Shown here: positions 11,502 to 23,290 of the stretch, in pieces
How the letters are laid out: every line of letters starts with the position of its first letter
Position numbering within the stretch: position 1 is the stretch's first letter
Assembly (NCBI GenBank): GCA_037102815.1
Contig: BTPP01000006.1
Location: 1,054,001 to 1,118,000, forward strand
Source of the DNA: Neurospora intermedia
Taxonomy: Eukaryota > Ascomycota > Sordariomycetes > Sordariales > Sordariaceae
Reading direction: 5' to 3'
Length of the DNA stretch: 64,000 bases
Notes under the pieces: model-generated
Told to the model about the DNA's origin: nothing
Database searches by the model: none
Seen by the model: the letters and a program-made list of their open reading frames with translations, nothing else
Translations under genes and position numbers: made by a program

Positions 11502-12237
11502 ATGGCGAAGAAGGGTAATCAACTCCATCCTCACCCGTGTGTCTGCAATCACTGCTTTGTTTTCCTAAAGGGAAAAGCGATACAATGGGAAAACCGGAAA
11601 CCGAAAACAGAAGACGATAGTTGCTGATAGGTAAACAACAAATAGCCAAGTCCCGCATCATCAACGTGCGCCTGATCTCCATGGCCATGACGGGTTACTT
11701 CTACACCTTCACCCGTCCGCGTACCTCGCTGCCTATGAGCATGCTGAAATACGATCCGATCGGTATGCGCATATCCTCTCCTCTCATTCCTACCTACCTC
11801 TTCCGCTTTCGAACGCCTACATGATTGATCCGGCGGACACGACGAGACGGGCATGATATGGAACTCTTTTTGGTTGCGGGCTTTCTCGACTTGCACGATG
11901 CGAAACACCCAAATACGCTTCGTCGAACGGACCTTGGGAAGCTCGCTTGGGACTGGGATTAGGTCTGGGATTAGGCCTGGGACGCAATAGTTCAAAGACT
12001 CGGACGACGGCATGACGTACGGACCTTCGAAAAACAAAGAGAAAAAAAAAAGCAACCAGCCAACCAACCGGCCACCAGAGAAGAGAGGAGTGGACGGAAG
12101 AAACACTCGCCTACGACAGACAATTTTCCCAATCACGGATCTCGAAGAGGAAGAATACCTACTAACACTTTCGCTTTCTCGCCATAGTTCGCCGCAAGGT
12201 CCTCTTCCTCGAACAGAAACGCAAGGGCAGGTCATAG
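11502..12237 (+). CDS. mrpl39: Mitochondrial large-subunit ribosomal protein bL33m
   Basis: Three exons (11502-11514, 11631-11762, 12188-12237) encode only 64 residues. The product is a small basic protein of the mitochondrial large ribosomal subunit, equivalent to yeast Mrpl39 and bacterial L33. The spliced protein begins [19 protein letters not shown], continues with [13 protein letters not shown] and [11 protein letters not shown], and ends [16 protein letters not shown], the standard bL33 layout. Exon 1 has 13 nt and exon 3 has 50 nt. Introns are 116 and 425 nt; the second is long for this genome. Junctions are GTAATC/GATAG and GTATGC/CATAG, and phase and family sequence agree across both. 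The gene is too broken up to be seen as one open frame and would be easy to miss. Confidence 0.9.
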
Positions 12238-13055
12238 ATCGTTACTCGCCCCTCGGCCTAGCGACCGTCGAACGAACGAGAGACAGAGCGAGAACGCGGA
12301 GCCTGCGATACGGAACCAAAGAGCGTAGCGGCGAAGCAGCGATAAGTAAAAAGTTACAGCACCCCCTCCACGGATTACCACGTCACACCAAGTTACGATT
12401 TCGACCGGGTTGTGTTTCAAGCAGATCACCAGCAGACAATGGCCAGTGCTGGCGAGTGAGTTGGAGCTGGAGCTGGAGAGCGGGGTGGACCGGACCGGAA
12501 CTGGACTGGATATACGGAGAAGAGAGGCGTAAGAATAAGATGGGGTCCCTCGTTCCGTCCAGTCCATGGTCGTGTATTATTACTGTACTACCGATCCATC
12601 AGTATATAACATCACCCTGTGAGTTATGGATTGGCACCATGGAGGGTTTGTAGCTTCTTCGCTCTACCGATGGGCCAGGTTGATTAGAGAATGAACAAGT
12701 CGAGAGATAAGCACAACGCCCCTCGGCCGTCGGCAATGCTGGGCGTGACCCAGGTTCACTGCCAAGTGGCTCTCCCTTCTCTTGTGTCATGTGGTAAGGA
12801 TAGCTCTTCTATCGCGATCAGACAGTCTGTCATGACACCTGCTCGACATCTTTGACATTTCTTGCCATCGTACATCGTTTCATCTTATCTTTCTATATTT
12901 TCGTGGAATAAAAACTTTTCATTTGTCACAAGACCCGTCCCCCAACATTTCACAGCGAATCTTTCACACTCTTCTCGTCGTATACATATTGAATCTCAAT
13001 TCACTCGAAACACAGTCTCCAATCCACACTGATACGCCATGCATCGACATATGGA
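12238..13055. other. Convergent spacer after bL33m and coiled-coil genes
   Basis: About 0.8 kb containing the 3' ends of two convergent genes. The stretch 12,890-13,050 is AT-rich and includes AATAAA near 12,907. That signal lies on the plus strand and so would suit a bL33m transcript with a long 3' untranslated region. No gene is supported. Confidence 0.4.
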
Positions 13056-16000
13056 TCATAACTTATTCCCAGGCGGAGGCAGAAGCAAGTCATCTCCGTC
13101 TTCTTTGTTTGCATTCTGCGAGAGGGTCATGGAGTCTTGGGTCTCATCATCGGCGCCCCCATATCGCGAAAGTGGCTGGGACTGAGACCGTGATTGGGAC
13201 TCGCCGTTCGTTTGACTGACCGAGCTGGTGTCTTCCGCAGGATCAACGGACCTTCTACTTCCATAAGTTCGAGTCGGTGCTGATCTGGGTGGCAAAAACC
13301 TGTTGGCACCGTTCATGACCTCGGGTAGGAGGCCAAATGAAGGCTTGGAGTTGATGGAAACCAATCCGTTTTCAGAGGGCTTGGAGCCTTCGCTTAACTT
13401 ATCCAGAGCGTGACGGCTTCGGTAAATCCGTTGTGGTCGTACTATTCCGCGAGTTCCACGTTCATCTGAGCCGTTAGGAAGCGGTGCTGAAGCTGGGGTA
13501 CAAGTTATGTCTTTGGTCGTACCCTTTCCCCCGGCCCCTTTCGAGTATCTCCCGCGCCGAAGAACTACAGGAGAATCCACGATATCATCAGGTTGTTTTC
13601 GCTTGTTAGGTCTTCCTGAAGCAGAGGCATCTGAAAAGTGGCCGGACGTAACTTCTTGAGACACGGCATTTGGCTCCAAAAAAGCACCCGCACTTTCAGG
13701 GGGAGTTGCTGTGAAGGTTTCAAGTGGCCCGATTCTCCCAAACGCACCACTCCCCGAAGAATTGTCTATCAATTGTTCCCGAGATGCGCTACGCGTCATT
13801 CTCTTCATGATTGATTTAGGAGGTGCAGCCTCTCTCCTCCTTGACTTTTCCTGGGCAACAGAGGGCGGTGGAGGCAAACGGACTTTGCGTATACCTTCCG
13901 TAGATGTTGGCCGTCGCACAGCAACCCTCCGTTCTTGATCCTGAAGGCCCATGACCACACGATGTTGTAGGAACGGGGATGATGTCTCCTCCGTGTTTGG
14001 TGGAGTTGTTGTCGTGCCACTGATTCCATCTGGATCGCCACATTTGCTTTCTTGCAGTGGGTTTATTCCGATCTTGTTGCATGCATTGACAAGTAATGCC
14101 TGCAGTTCATTTGCTGGCGCTCCTGTTTTATCAGCAACTCCACCTAGTGCTTGGAGCTGTTGGTGCTGCTTGTCGAGAATGGCCTGATATTTCGTTGATG
14201 CCATCTTCATTATCTGCTCTACAGCCTTGGGAATCTTTGACCATACCTCATCCAACGTTGTAACGCCATCGAACAGTTTTGAGCTTCCAGCATCTGAAGC
14301 AACAAATCCTTCCTTTACTGCCAGTTGCTCCATGGTAGTAAAGCACTCCTGCATTTTTTCCTCGCGTGTTTTCTCGATCTGCTGTACTTCCGAATATGTT
14401 GCTTGAAGTTCGGCTGCTGTCTTCTGCCAACTGGCAAGCTCTTTCTCCAGGTCGATGAAACGAGAAGAGCCCCGTTGCTGGAATTGTTCGAGTTCGAGTG
14501 ACTTCGCCGCCAACTCCTCAGAAAGTGTTGAGCATTTACTTTCCGCAGCAGCAAGCGTAACTTTCAAAGACTCGATCTCATTGGCATGCCGCCTTTCAGT
14601 CTCTTGTAGCCCGGTGTAGTTTGCTTCAAGCTCGGCTGCCTTCTTCTGCCAAACAGCGAGATCTGCCTCCAAACCGCTGATTCGATTAGATCTCTGATGA
14701 CGAGACTCGGCGGGATCGTCCGATCTTGTCTTCAATTCTTTAGCAAGAGATGAGCATTGGTTCTCAGTAATAGCCAGATTAGCCTTTAAAAGCTCGATTG
14801 TACGAGCATTCTGCCTTTTGGCTTCTTCCTCGCTGGCTCTCTCTTGTCGAAGTTGCGTCACTAGGTCGTCCAAAGCGTTCCTGTCGCTGCGTAACTGGGA
14901 GATCGTTTTGTTTAGTTCAGCAGTCTCCTTGTCTTTTTCTACAAGGAGTTCCCGACGGACAAGCTCTGTAGCTTTGGCGCTTGCTGACTGGATGGTCGCT
15001 TCTTTGTCCATGATCAGTTGATTGAGTTGTTGGACTTGTGAGCCAAACTGCTTGACCTCAAAGACGTATGCTTCTTCCTTTGATCGGATTGTTTTCTCGA
15101 GTTGTGAAATCGCTGTTGTTCGAGAGCTAACCTCTCCTTCCAACCGCTCGATTTCTGCTTGGGCGCGTTGGAGTTGTTGATTGAGCGGTTGGTTGTCCTC
15201 ATGAGCGACTTCCAACTCCACAGCATGCGCCTGAAGTTGACTGAAGTGAATTTGCTGGTCCTCGAAGCGTTTCTTCATGTCTTGGAACTCCTGCTGGCAA
15301 TTTTTGAGCGCCTCTTCCTTCTCGGCAATGCAACCAGAAAGCCTGCCAACTTCCGTGAGATTTTGGTTCAACTGTTGACTCAGAAGGTCCTTCTCGTGGC
15401 TCAAATGTCTCAAAATCTTTTCCATATTGGCCTTGATGTCATCCGAGATTTGGGTGGTCGTTTTCTCGGTAGTGCCGGAAGCCTCCATGACAGCCTCAAG
15501 CTTCGACGTAATACTAAGGACGTCAGTACACAGACAATTGATAGCCATTGAATATGCTTACAGCTCAAATATCCCTTGTTGCTGGGTCTGTAGAGTTGAC
15601 AGCACTTGAGGCTGCTCTGACACCGTTTTGGAAACAGACCCAACTTGTTCGGCAATCTGACCCAGTCTATCAAAATTAGCTCAAGTAGATGTAATGATCC
15701 ATCTGAAATACTCACCGAGTTCCGATTGCGTCGTCGGCTTTTACTTGTCTCTGGATTGCCTGTGCGTTTTGTTCGTCCATCTTGCCCATGATGTCATTTT
15801 GCTGAGAACGGAGCGCTTCGAAGCCTTCATTGGTGATCTTAAGGGTTTCAAGCTGCTGTGAAAGCATTTTCACAGCTTTTTTTTCGTGGCTCAGTTCGGC
15901 GTCTTTTTGCTCTATTTGGCGTGTGAGGGCGTCGATCTGGCCGTACACTAAGGAGTCCGTCAGAATCTGTCGCTCGAGCAACGCAAACCTTACCTACATT

Positions 16001-18104
16001 TCGAGGTGTCCTGTCTACATTGACCGACTGTTTGGCGAACTTTTTCAAGCATTTGTTGCCTTATTATCTCTGTTTTGTGTAGCATCTCTTCCAAGGCAGA
16101 ACCATGACTGCGTTCGGTCTCCCGAACCTCCCTGATAGCCTTCTCCCACTGCGACTTAGACATGAGGTATAGCTTTTGTTGTTCCTCAATCGCTGCATTC
16201 AGGTGGTCTTTGACTTTGCGATATTTCTCTTCTGCCTTTGAGCCTCGCTTTGCGGTAGCTTCAAACACTGCCTCCATCTCTGTGATCTTCTTGGCCATTT
16301 CCCCATTGGAATGTTCGAGCTCTTCAATTTTCTGGGTCTTTTCACCGTTGGAGTGCTCAAGATTTCGGATATCGCTGGCTTGCTCCTCAACCCGAGCAAT
16401 GTATTCATCGTTCTCATGTTCGCGCTTCTTGATTACTTTCTTGAGCTGCTTGATGTACTTGTGATACCTCTCCCTCAGCTCCTGCCTGGTAGAGTTGTGC
16501 TGAGTAGTGAATCGGTTGAGAACCCCAGCCAGGTCCTTTGTAAATTCTTGGCTGATCTTGACGCTCATGTTGTTGTTGGCCGGGCTCGATCTTATTATCT
16601 CGCTGCCGGGTGTACTCGTGATATCGATTATATCCGACCTCGCAGTTGTGGAGACGGCTGCCCTTCTCCTAGACACATTTGAGCCTTCCAAATGTGGCCG
16701 AGAATTCTGTTCGTATGCAGTTCTAGGATCCCTCGACGTGTGCTGTTTGTGCAAGCGAGCGGCCGGTGCAGCTGCCCGGCGACGGATTGGAGAAACAGCT
16801 TGAGGCTTCGAAGAAGAGTGCGCCTTTCCAACTCCTCGTTTGGATGGTTTGCCTGAGCCAACGGTGTTCGCGTCCAAGACATCATGTGATGTGTGGGACT
16901 TTTGGCGGCTTTTGTTGGACGGTTCTTCTTGATGGAGAGACTCAAAGTGTGAGCTAGTGCTTTTGGGCTCCCGACTGGTAGGGTAGTCGATAGATCTGAC
17001 ATGTGCCCCTCTAGACTCCACGTTGACAACGTCCTCGGCCTCAGGGTAACCGGAATGACTATAGTCGCTCATGTGGATGTCTTGGTGGTGAGACGTGTCG
17101 GTATGTGACAGTCTGACATTGTGTCTCATAGTAGTGCTCGAGGGTGAAGAATGATCTTTTGACTGGCCGTCCCTTTTCTCAGAATGATACTCCCCATCAA
17201 GGGCAATCGCTGTCTCATTGAATGCCGGAAACTGATGACGATCACTGCTGATATCTACTTCGTTAACAGTTGCGGCATGATTTCTGTGTTGTAGTAAGGG
17301 TCTTGACGCCTTGACGGCAGAGGCTCGATGGTTGGTCTGTGAGCGGGAGTCCGCCGGTTCCTGGTCTGACGTAAAGTGCCGACTAGTCTTCACATGTGGT
17401 ACACTGATGTGAGGCCCTGATAGGGGCAATGCGACCTTTGAAGGTCTTTGGGCGGACGGTGGGGACGCATCTACAGAAGGAGATTCCCTTGGTGGAGGGC
17501 GAGTGTCAACCGTCCGTTTCGGATGTTGTTCAGTGTCTTGCGCTCCGTGTTCATGGAAAATGACGGAGCTCGGATGGTCTGTTGTCTCAGGAGGGAGCCG
17601 GTCGCGTGCAGAGACAACATTGTTGCCAGTCCTCTCCTCGATTGGCCTCCCTGGCCCTGGTTCTTGTAGAGGAAACGGGAGTTGTCGAGTTTTGCTGTCT
17701 TTGCTAGCTGGCTGGGAAGTCACAACTGGTGACTGAGTACTCTGATAGAGTGGTATAGGATTCTTTAACTGCTTCGTGAATTGTCCTGGGTTGATCTGGA
17801 GCGGAGGACCGAACTCGAATTCTTGGTCAAGTTCGAAAGTCTTTCTCATCTTTGGTCTTTCGATCAGCCCCATCTCCTCGGGAGCAAGTGGCAAGCTCCT
17901 GGGCGTCTCTTGAATGACATCTTGTGACGTCTGTGATTTGTCCTGGTATGCAGCGTTGTGTTCTGAGTTGGGGCTCGTTGTACCGGAGTATGGTACTTGA
18001 TCCTCGCTGTCGAATTGCGCATGTTGATAGTTTGTCGGTCTGACGGATGCATTGTCCTCCGAGTTCTCAAACTTGAAGGGTCTCGTGCGAGGTGGATGAT
18101 CCAT
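13056..18104 (-). CDS. Large coiled-coil protein, 1633 residues, possible meiotic axis or filament protein
   Basis: Four exons (18104-15998, 15947-15716, 15666-15562, 15513-13056) join in phase to 1633 residues. Introns are 50, 49 and 48 nt, near the lower limit for the phylum. Residues 1-530 are polar and disordered, rich in Ser, His, Pro and charged residues. From about 530 to 1230 runs a long heptad-rich coiled coil with a local duplication (LEHSNGEKTQKIEELEHSNGE). A long stretch of Leu/Gln/Glu helices follows (LSHEKDLLSQQLNQ, ELEANYTGLQETERRH). The last 400 residues are basic and disordered (PPKSIMKRMTRSASREQL; end LPPPGNKL). No enzyme domain is visible. The disordered-coil-basic layout resembles synaptonemal-complex transverse filaments and spindle-pole-body scaffolds. 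The Sordaria protein Sme4 is one candidate relative, but that is inference from architecture only. Confidence 0.8.
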
Positions 18105-21100
18105 GTTAGACAGCTTGGCGTAACTCGAGCATTATAATCGATCGCGAAGGTGGTGAAAGGGAGGATATCGGAAATATTGAGCCCAACAGTAGGGAAAGTG
18201 GTGGAGATGAGGCCGAGTATAACGAATGAGAAGTGCTCCAAGAACAGAACGTATGGTAGAGCTCGAAATAGTATGAAGCCTTGGAGCCAGGACAGTTTCT
18301 TGGAAGCAACCGTGAGAACAGAGAAACGAGTGGGGAATGAATGATGATGGACGTTAGGTAGAAAAGTGAAGTTCCGGTGTGATCCCGGTACTTCCACTTG
18401 TTCCCAGTCACAGTTGGATCACAAGGCAAGTGCGTGGGAACGAAGAGGCTGCATCAAATGCTCCTTACCAGCCAAGTCGGCGACTGCTTGGTCTTTCAGA
18501 CTTTCTCACTTCGTACCTTCCAGGTTTATTTGAAGGCGAATGTTAGGTAGGTAAGTACCTTTAGTGTTCGTTGACAATGCTTGAGTCGGTGGAAGGTAGG
18601 TACCTACCTAGGTAGTCTGCGAAGTCATTAGGACGAGAGCACCTTCCTAACATCGAATTTCATGAAAAGACGGAAGGGTCGACCCAGATGCGACCTCCCA
18701 TGATGAATTGCGTGCTGCTACTACCACTACTACTATACCTCTATCCTGCTCGTCTCCCGATGATATGAGATCAATGAGGTGGTCATCCTGTTCCTTTCCA
18801 ACTAAACTTTGTACATCGCATGTACAACACTTACCTACTTCGCGATCTCAGACCTTTCCTCTCGCGAAAGAACCCATGGAGTTTGATTTGGGAACACCTT
18901 GGCTTGCTTAACCTCAAGAAAAACGAAATAAAAATTTAGATGGATGACCTCGCTACCCACGATGCTTCCGTAATCACCAAGATGTACAGAGAACGAAACT
19001 TGCGAAACGATTGGTGCATTAACCAAGATCGCCCGTATCGATCATTGGGACTGGTGCACTACACCACTCCTCTCGATCACCACTCTCCTACTCGACTGTT
19101 AGAGAGTGATGCTTGTGAGATACTCGCTCTCACCCTGTGCAGCCTACGTACCACTACAGCAGTACCTTCCACTGGTACAGGTAGGTACCATCGATCCAAA
19201 TGGCATGGTCGAGGTAGCCCAGTACTGACTAGAGGTACTTGGAGGTACCCGAGTTAGATACCCCTAGACAGGGAAGGAGCGACCTCCCATCGCGATAACT
19301 CCCGTCTCGGATCTGAACCTCTTTTGCTGAGGAACGCCTACCGTGACGCTACTTAGGTAGCGAGTCGACCAAATACCATCTGGCGCTCTCTCCAATCCGA
19401 GCATGACGTCACTTTATCATAAGGAGATAGAGCACGACATATGTGGTTAGCGACCTCATTACCTAAACTTCAAAGAAAGCTTGCCTAAAGCTCATGTTTC
19501 GTGGGGAGAATGAAACAAATGGTCAAGGTCGATCCAAATGAGCCTGGATGCTCGCATCCCCTATTTCAAGCTCTCTTTCATCGCACCGCTGCAGTGAATG
19601 GTCTAACGAAAACGGAAGCAATCCGTGTCATTTCGGAGAATTGCTGTGATTCAAGATGCCACATGGCACCGCACCTCAGTGGGTAGTGCAGTCAGTCTCA
19701 AAAAAAGATCCATGCCGGGCTCCGGGATTGCGGTGTGGTATTGTGGTTCCCCTTTTTAGGAGTTCGAGAAATGACGTACCGACCAAGACACTGTTCCGCA
19801 TGTCGAACGTGGTCGGTCACGGATGTCACGGACCATTTGGTTAGTTTCTCGGTCGTCGGACCAGTCGGGACCCTGTCGGTGGCCGGGGGGAGAGCGTGGA
19901 AAGCGAGAACGTGGTCGAGCGGTCGACAAAGTGATGACAGGTGGGCCCGGGCCGGGGCTCGTCCAGATCCGCAATATCTCGGCAGTCGTGAAACGAAGTG
20001 TCCGTGTCGGCGTTAGACGTTGGGGAATGCCAGCCAAACAGACATTTAGGAATCTCACCACATTTCTTTGAGACTCTCTATTTTTAGCCATATCAGAAAG
20101 TTAAAATCGGGAAACTGACTTCTCTTCTCCCCCAGCTTCGGCGATACCGACAATCTGGATACGAGTGATTCAGCACTGCTTTTTACCATGCTTCGGCGTA
20201 ATCGGTAACGGATCTTGGCATGTCGATCGGGGTTGAAGCCTTCGAAAAGGGGGTTCAAAACCCAAATCTGTCGGTACGAATCATTTTCTGACCGAAACTT
20301 CTGACATAGGTTACAGGTCACCGATGATATTGTGAGTGGTGACGGGTATGAAATTGGACCCTTGCGATGGTTGTGGTGTTGAACTCAACGAACTGTCAAG
20401 GGAGAAGGGGGGTTCATGCGATAGAATCGTACTCCTACCTAGGTAAAGACCATGTTGAGATGCCTTCATAGACAGGAGATGGGTTGTTCACCGCTAAATG
20501 AGTTCCATATCCCCCAGACCGATAGTCCGTGTATCAATGAAATGCCCCGAGTCCAGTGTATGTTGTCGTCGAAGCTCCCGATGCGCGAAAACCCAGCTCT
20601 GGAAATGGTCAGCCAGATTCTGTCCCTCTAAAATAGTGGGGCACGCATGCTGTTCTCCAGCTTCTGGCAGCGGGCGGGAACAGCTGTTCTGAGCCCATAC
20701 AATGGGGAAAAGAACTAGCGATCGCTCGTGGGAGGCATCACGAACGATTCATCTAAAAGGGAAAAGGAGCGTGGTTGGGTGTTGATTTTCCCATGCGGCA
20801 GATCAGCATCTGATGTGCTGTTTCATCAGAGAAGGTTGGGTCATCTGAGACTTGAGGGCGGGGTTCCACTAACACATCTATAACACTTAAACAAAACCTC
20901 ATGCCGCTTGCCGAAACATCTCCGTGTCCAGCCCACTAACAACGTCCGCTGAACCGTCTTTGACGACTAGGTACCTAGGCTACCAACTATTTGACGATAT
21001 GAACCATTCTTCCCGCGACTTTGGATTGCGGAAAGTACCAAAGGCGTATGGCCGGCTATCATGATCTTTCCAACTTGTTCTACATTTGTGTTAATGTAAC

Positions 21101-23290
21101 GCGGCGGTGAGAAACTACGATATGCATTGGCTGTCTCGATCGTTTGTTTGAGGTTCTGATTATTATTGACTATCTAGCATGGGTTCTTTGTAACATTGTT
21201 TTTCTCAGCTGACGGTAACAGGAGATTGATTGGAGAATGGAGCTTTGCCCAGAGTTGACAGAATTGGGTGGGCATCCATCTTGTATGGCATGAACCAGGG
21301 GTCCACCTGATAGAACGATCATCGACCACTGGAAGCTTTCGAAACGTTCTGTGCCCCGTGTGCCTGCCTGTCCATGTGCCCCCCTAGAACGTCGGCCTGC
21401 CCTGGTAATCTCGCCCGGTCCTGGGTGCATGGCTTGCCTGGTTCCGAACTGCCGCCCTCCACGTTTCCATGGATCCAGGCGTGCTTGTCAGTTACCCAGA
21501 TACTATTTGGGGCTCATTTCAAGATTCATCGTGGTGTCGATCAGAGGCCGCTATGTCTGATTTGTTCCTGTATTGTGTGTCATCTCCTTTGATCATTTTC
21601 TCTCATCGTTTCAACTTCTCTCATCTAGATGCGATATCCACCTCATCTTGGCACTAATCTGTGATGGAAAGGGTCTCTGGGCAGTTGTAGCTACAATGGC
21701 TGCGTGAGAAGATGGATGCGACTTGCATCAAGAGCCACCATGGATTGCCGCGAGGCGAGGTGCATCATCCAAAACAAGCGGAAATCATGGGGCTTCTGGA
21801 AGCCTTCTCGAAACCTTCCTCAAGAGGACAAGTTTCAATCTCTCGCCAATCTCAAGTACCACAACAGCGCCTCCGCTACCCCTGTCCAGGAACCCACGGC
21901 GTGCGAATGGCAGTCCGTCCACAGGAGCGCCATTCTTTTCAGTGCAACCACCCGAAATGCCCATTTCATGCAAACAGGAAATGGGCTTGGCTGGCTTGTT
22001 GAGCAGGCTCCTCCACCAACGTCCATTCAACAGCGAAAGAAGTCACGACGAGGACGTGACAGGCCAGCCTCAAGCCTTTTCATCTGTCATTCTCCAGCCG
22101 TGAGCTCGCGGCTGTTTCACTGTGCTGTAGCCTGGTACAAGGGGGAAAACACATCCGGGTACTATCACGACATGATGGCAAACGACGGGGCGTGCAGCCT
22201 ACGTAGATTGAAGCAGGCGTCGAATATTTAATGCTACCCATGCATGGTGGTGAGGCCCGAGTGTCCTCGAATGTACTGACTATGCTGTATGCCTTTTGAT
22301 GATAGCGATCATAACCGACAGGTCCAATCCAGGCTCGATGCATACCTATGCGCAGATATGTGAGCTTTGCAATCGATGATAACACAGACACATGTAATGA
22401 AAAGTGCGGAGCAAACTCGCGAAATCAGTCACTTAACCAACCCTCGAACAATTTGATGCGACCGACCCTCATAACCACGAGGCCCGAGCTCAACGCGCTT
22501 TACAAACAATCAAGTTCAACAGTTCCTGGCATGTGTGCGTACCCGTCGGTAGAAGCATCTTGGGTAGTATGGGATCGCAAGGGCAACCTCATTGTTTAGA
22601 TGGTTCAAGGCCAGTAGAGGTTATCTGAGCATGGGTTGTTGAAGCAAGGTAAGAAAGGCAGTGAAGAAATAATAGAAGTATGACCTGGTCAGTTACCGCG
22701 TAACATCCTGCTTCTGGCTGATGATAGCACCTTGTGTTGATGATTCTGATGTTTGTGTTTCGTTTGGCATGTCCGACTCCCCAGCAAGTTTGAAAAAGGT
22801 CGACAGTTGACATGGACTCGATATGGACATGCCTTGCAAGCTGGGAACCCTCGGTGAGGATTAGGGTTGAGCTGCCAAGATACTTACACAGACTCTCGCA
22901 TGCCAATTCACTCTCATCTGAATTTCAGAGATTCACTCTATCCGGATGTCCGATTGTGCGTGACTGGTGAACTGGTCGACTGGTGTTGTGCTTGCAGCGG
23001 GTTTCATGGTTTATTGCGCGTGCCGCATAGGAATCGGATGATAAATGGACTCGAGATTCGTAGCGTAGAGGTTAGCTAGTGTACGTTACACAACCTCACA
23101 GCTACTAGCTCTGCCAGCTGCGTTTGGGGAGGGACGTACTCCTCTTTGGCCGACATCCTTGACTATATCAGCTGTCTGACAGCTGCGGGAAAACAACACA
23201 CGGACAGGTTTAGCAAAACCAAATATCGGGTGGAGACATGCCGAGCTGCCAAGCCACAAGGGAAGGGCAGGGAAGATTCACCTTAGCAAC
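18105..23290. other. Long spacer without convincing genes
   Basis: More than 5 kb with only short open frames. The first 350 bases should be the leader and promoter of the coiled-coil gene. Palindromic TAGGTACCTA-type motifs recur at about 18,541-18,615, 19,155-19,255, 20,436-20,445 (TACCTAGGTA) and 20,967-20,978 (CTAGGTACCTAG). The longest frame, 21704-22231 plus, has no protein-like character and starts only with GTG. I see no transposon ends, tRNA or rRNA. A poorly conserved or non-coding RNA gene cannot be excluded. Confidence 0.4.

Noticed and set aside
21704-22231. 175-codon plus-strand frame in the 18-25 kb spacer
   Set aside because: GTG start only, no recognisable segment. The internal GCCACCATGG context is suggestive but not enough.
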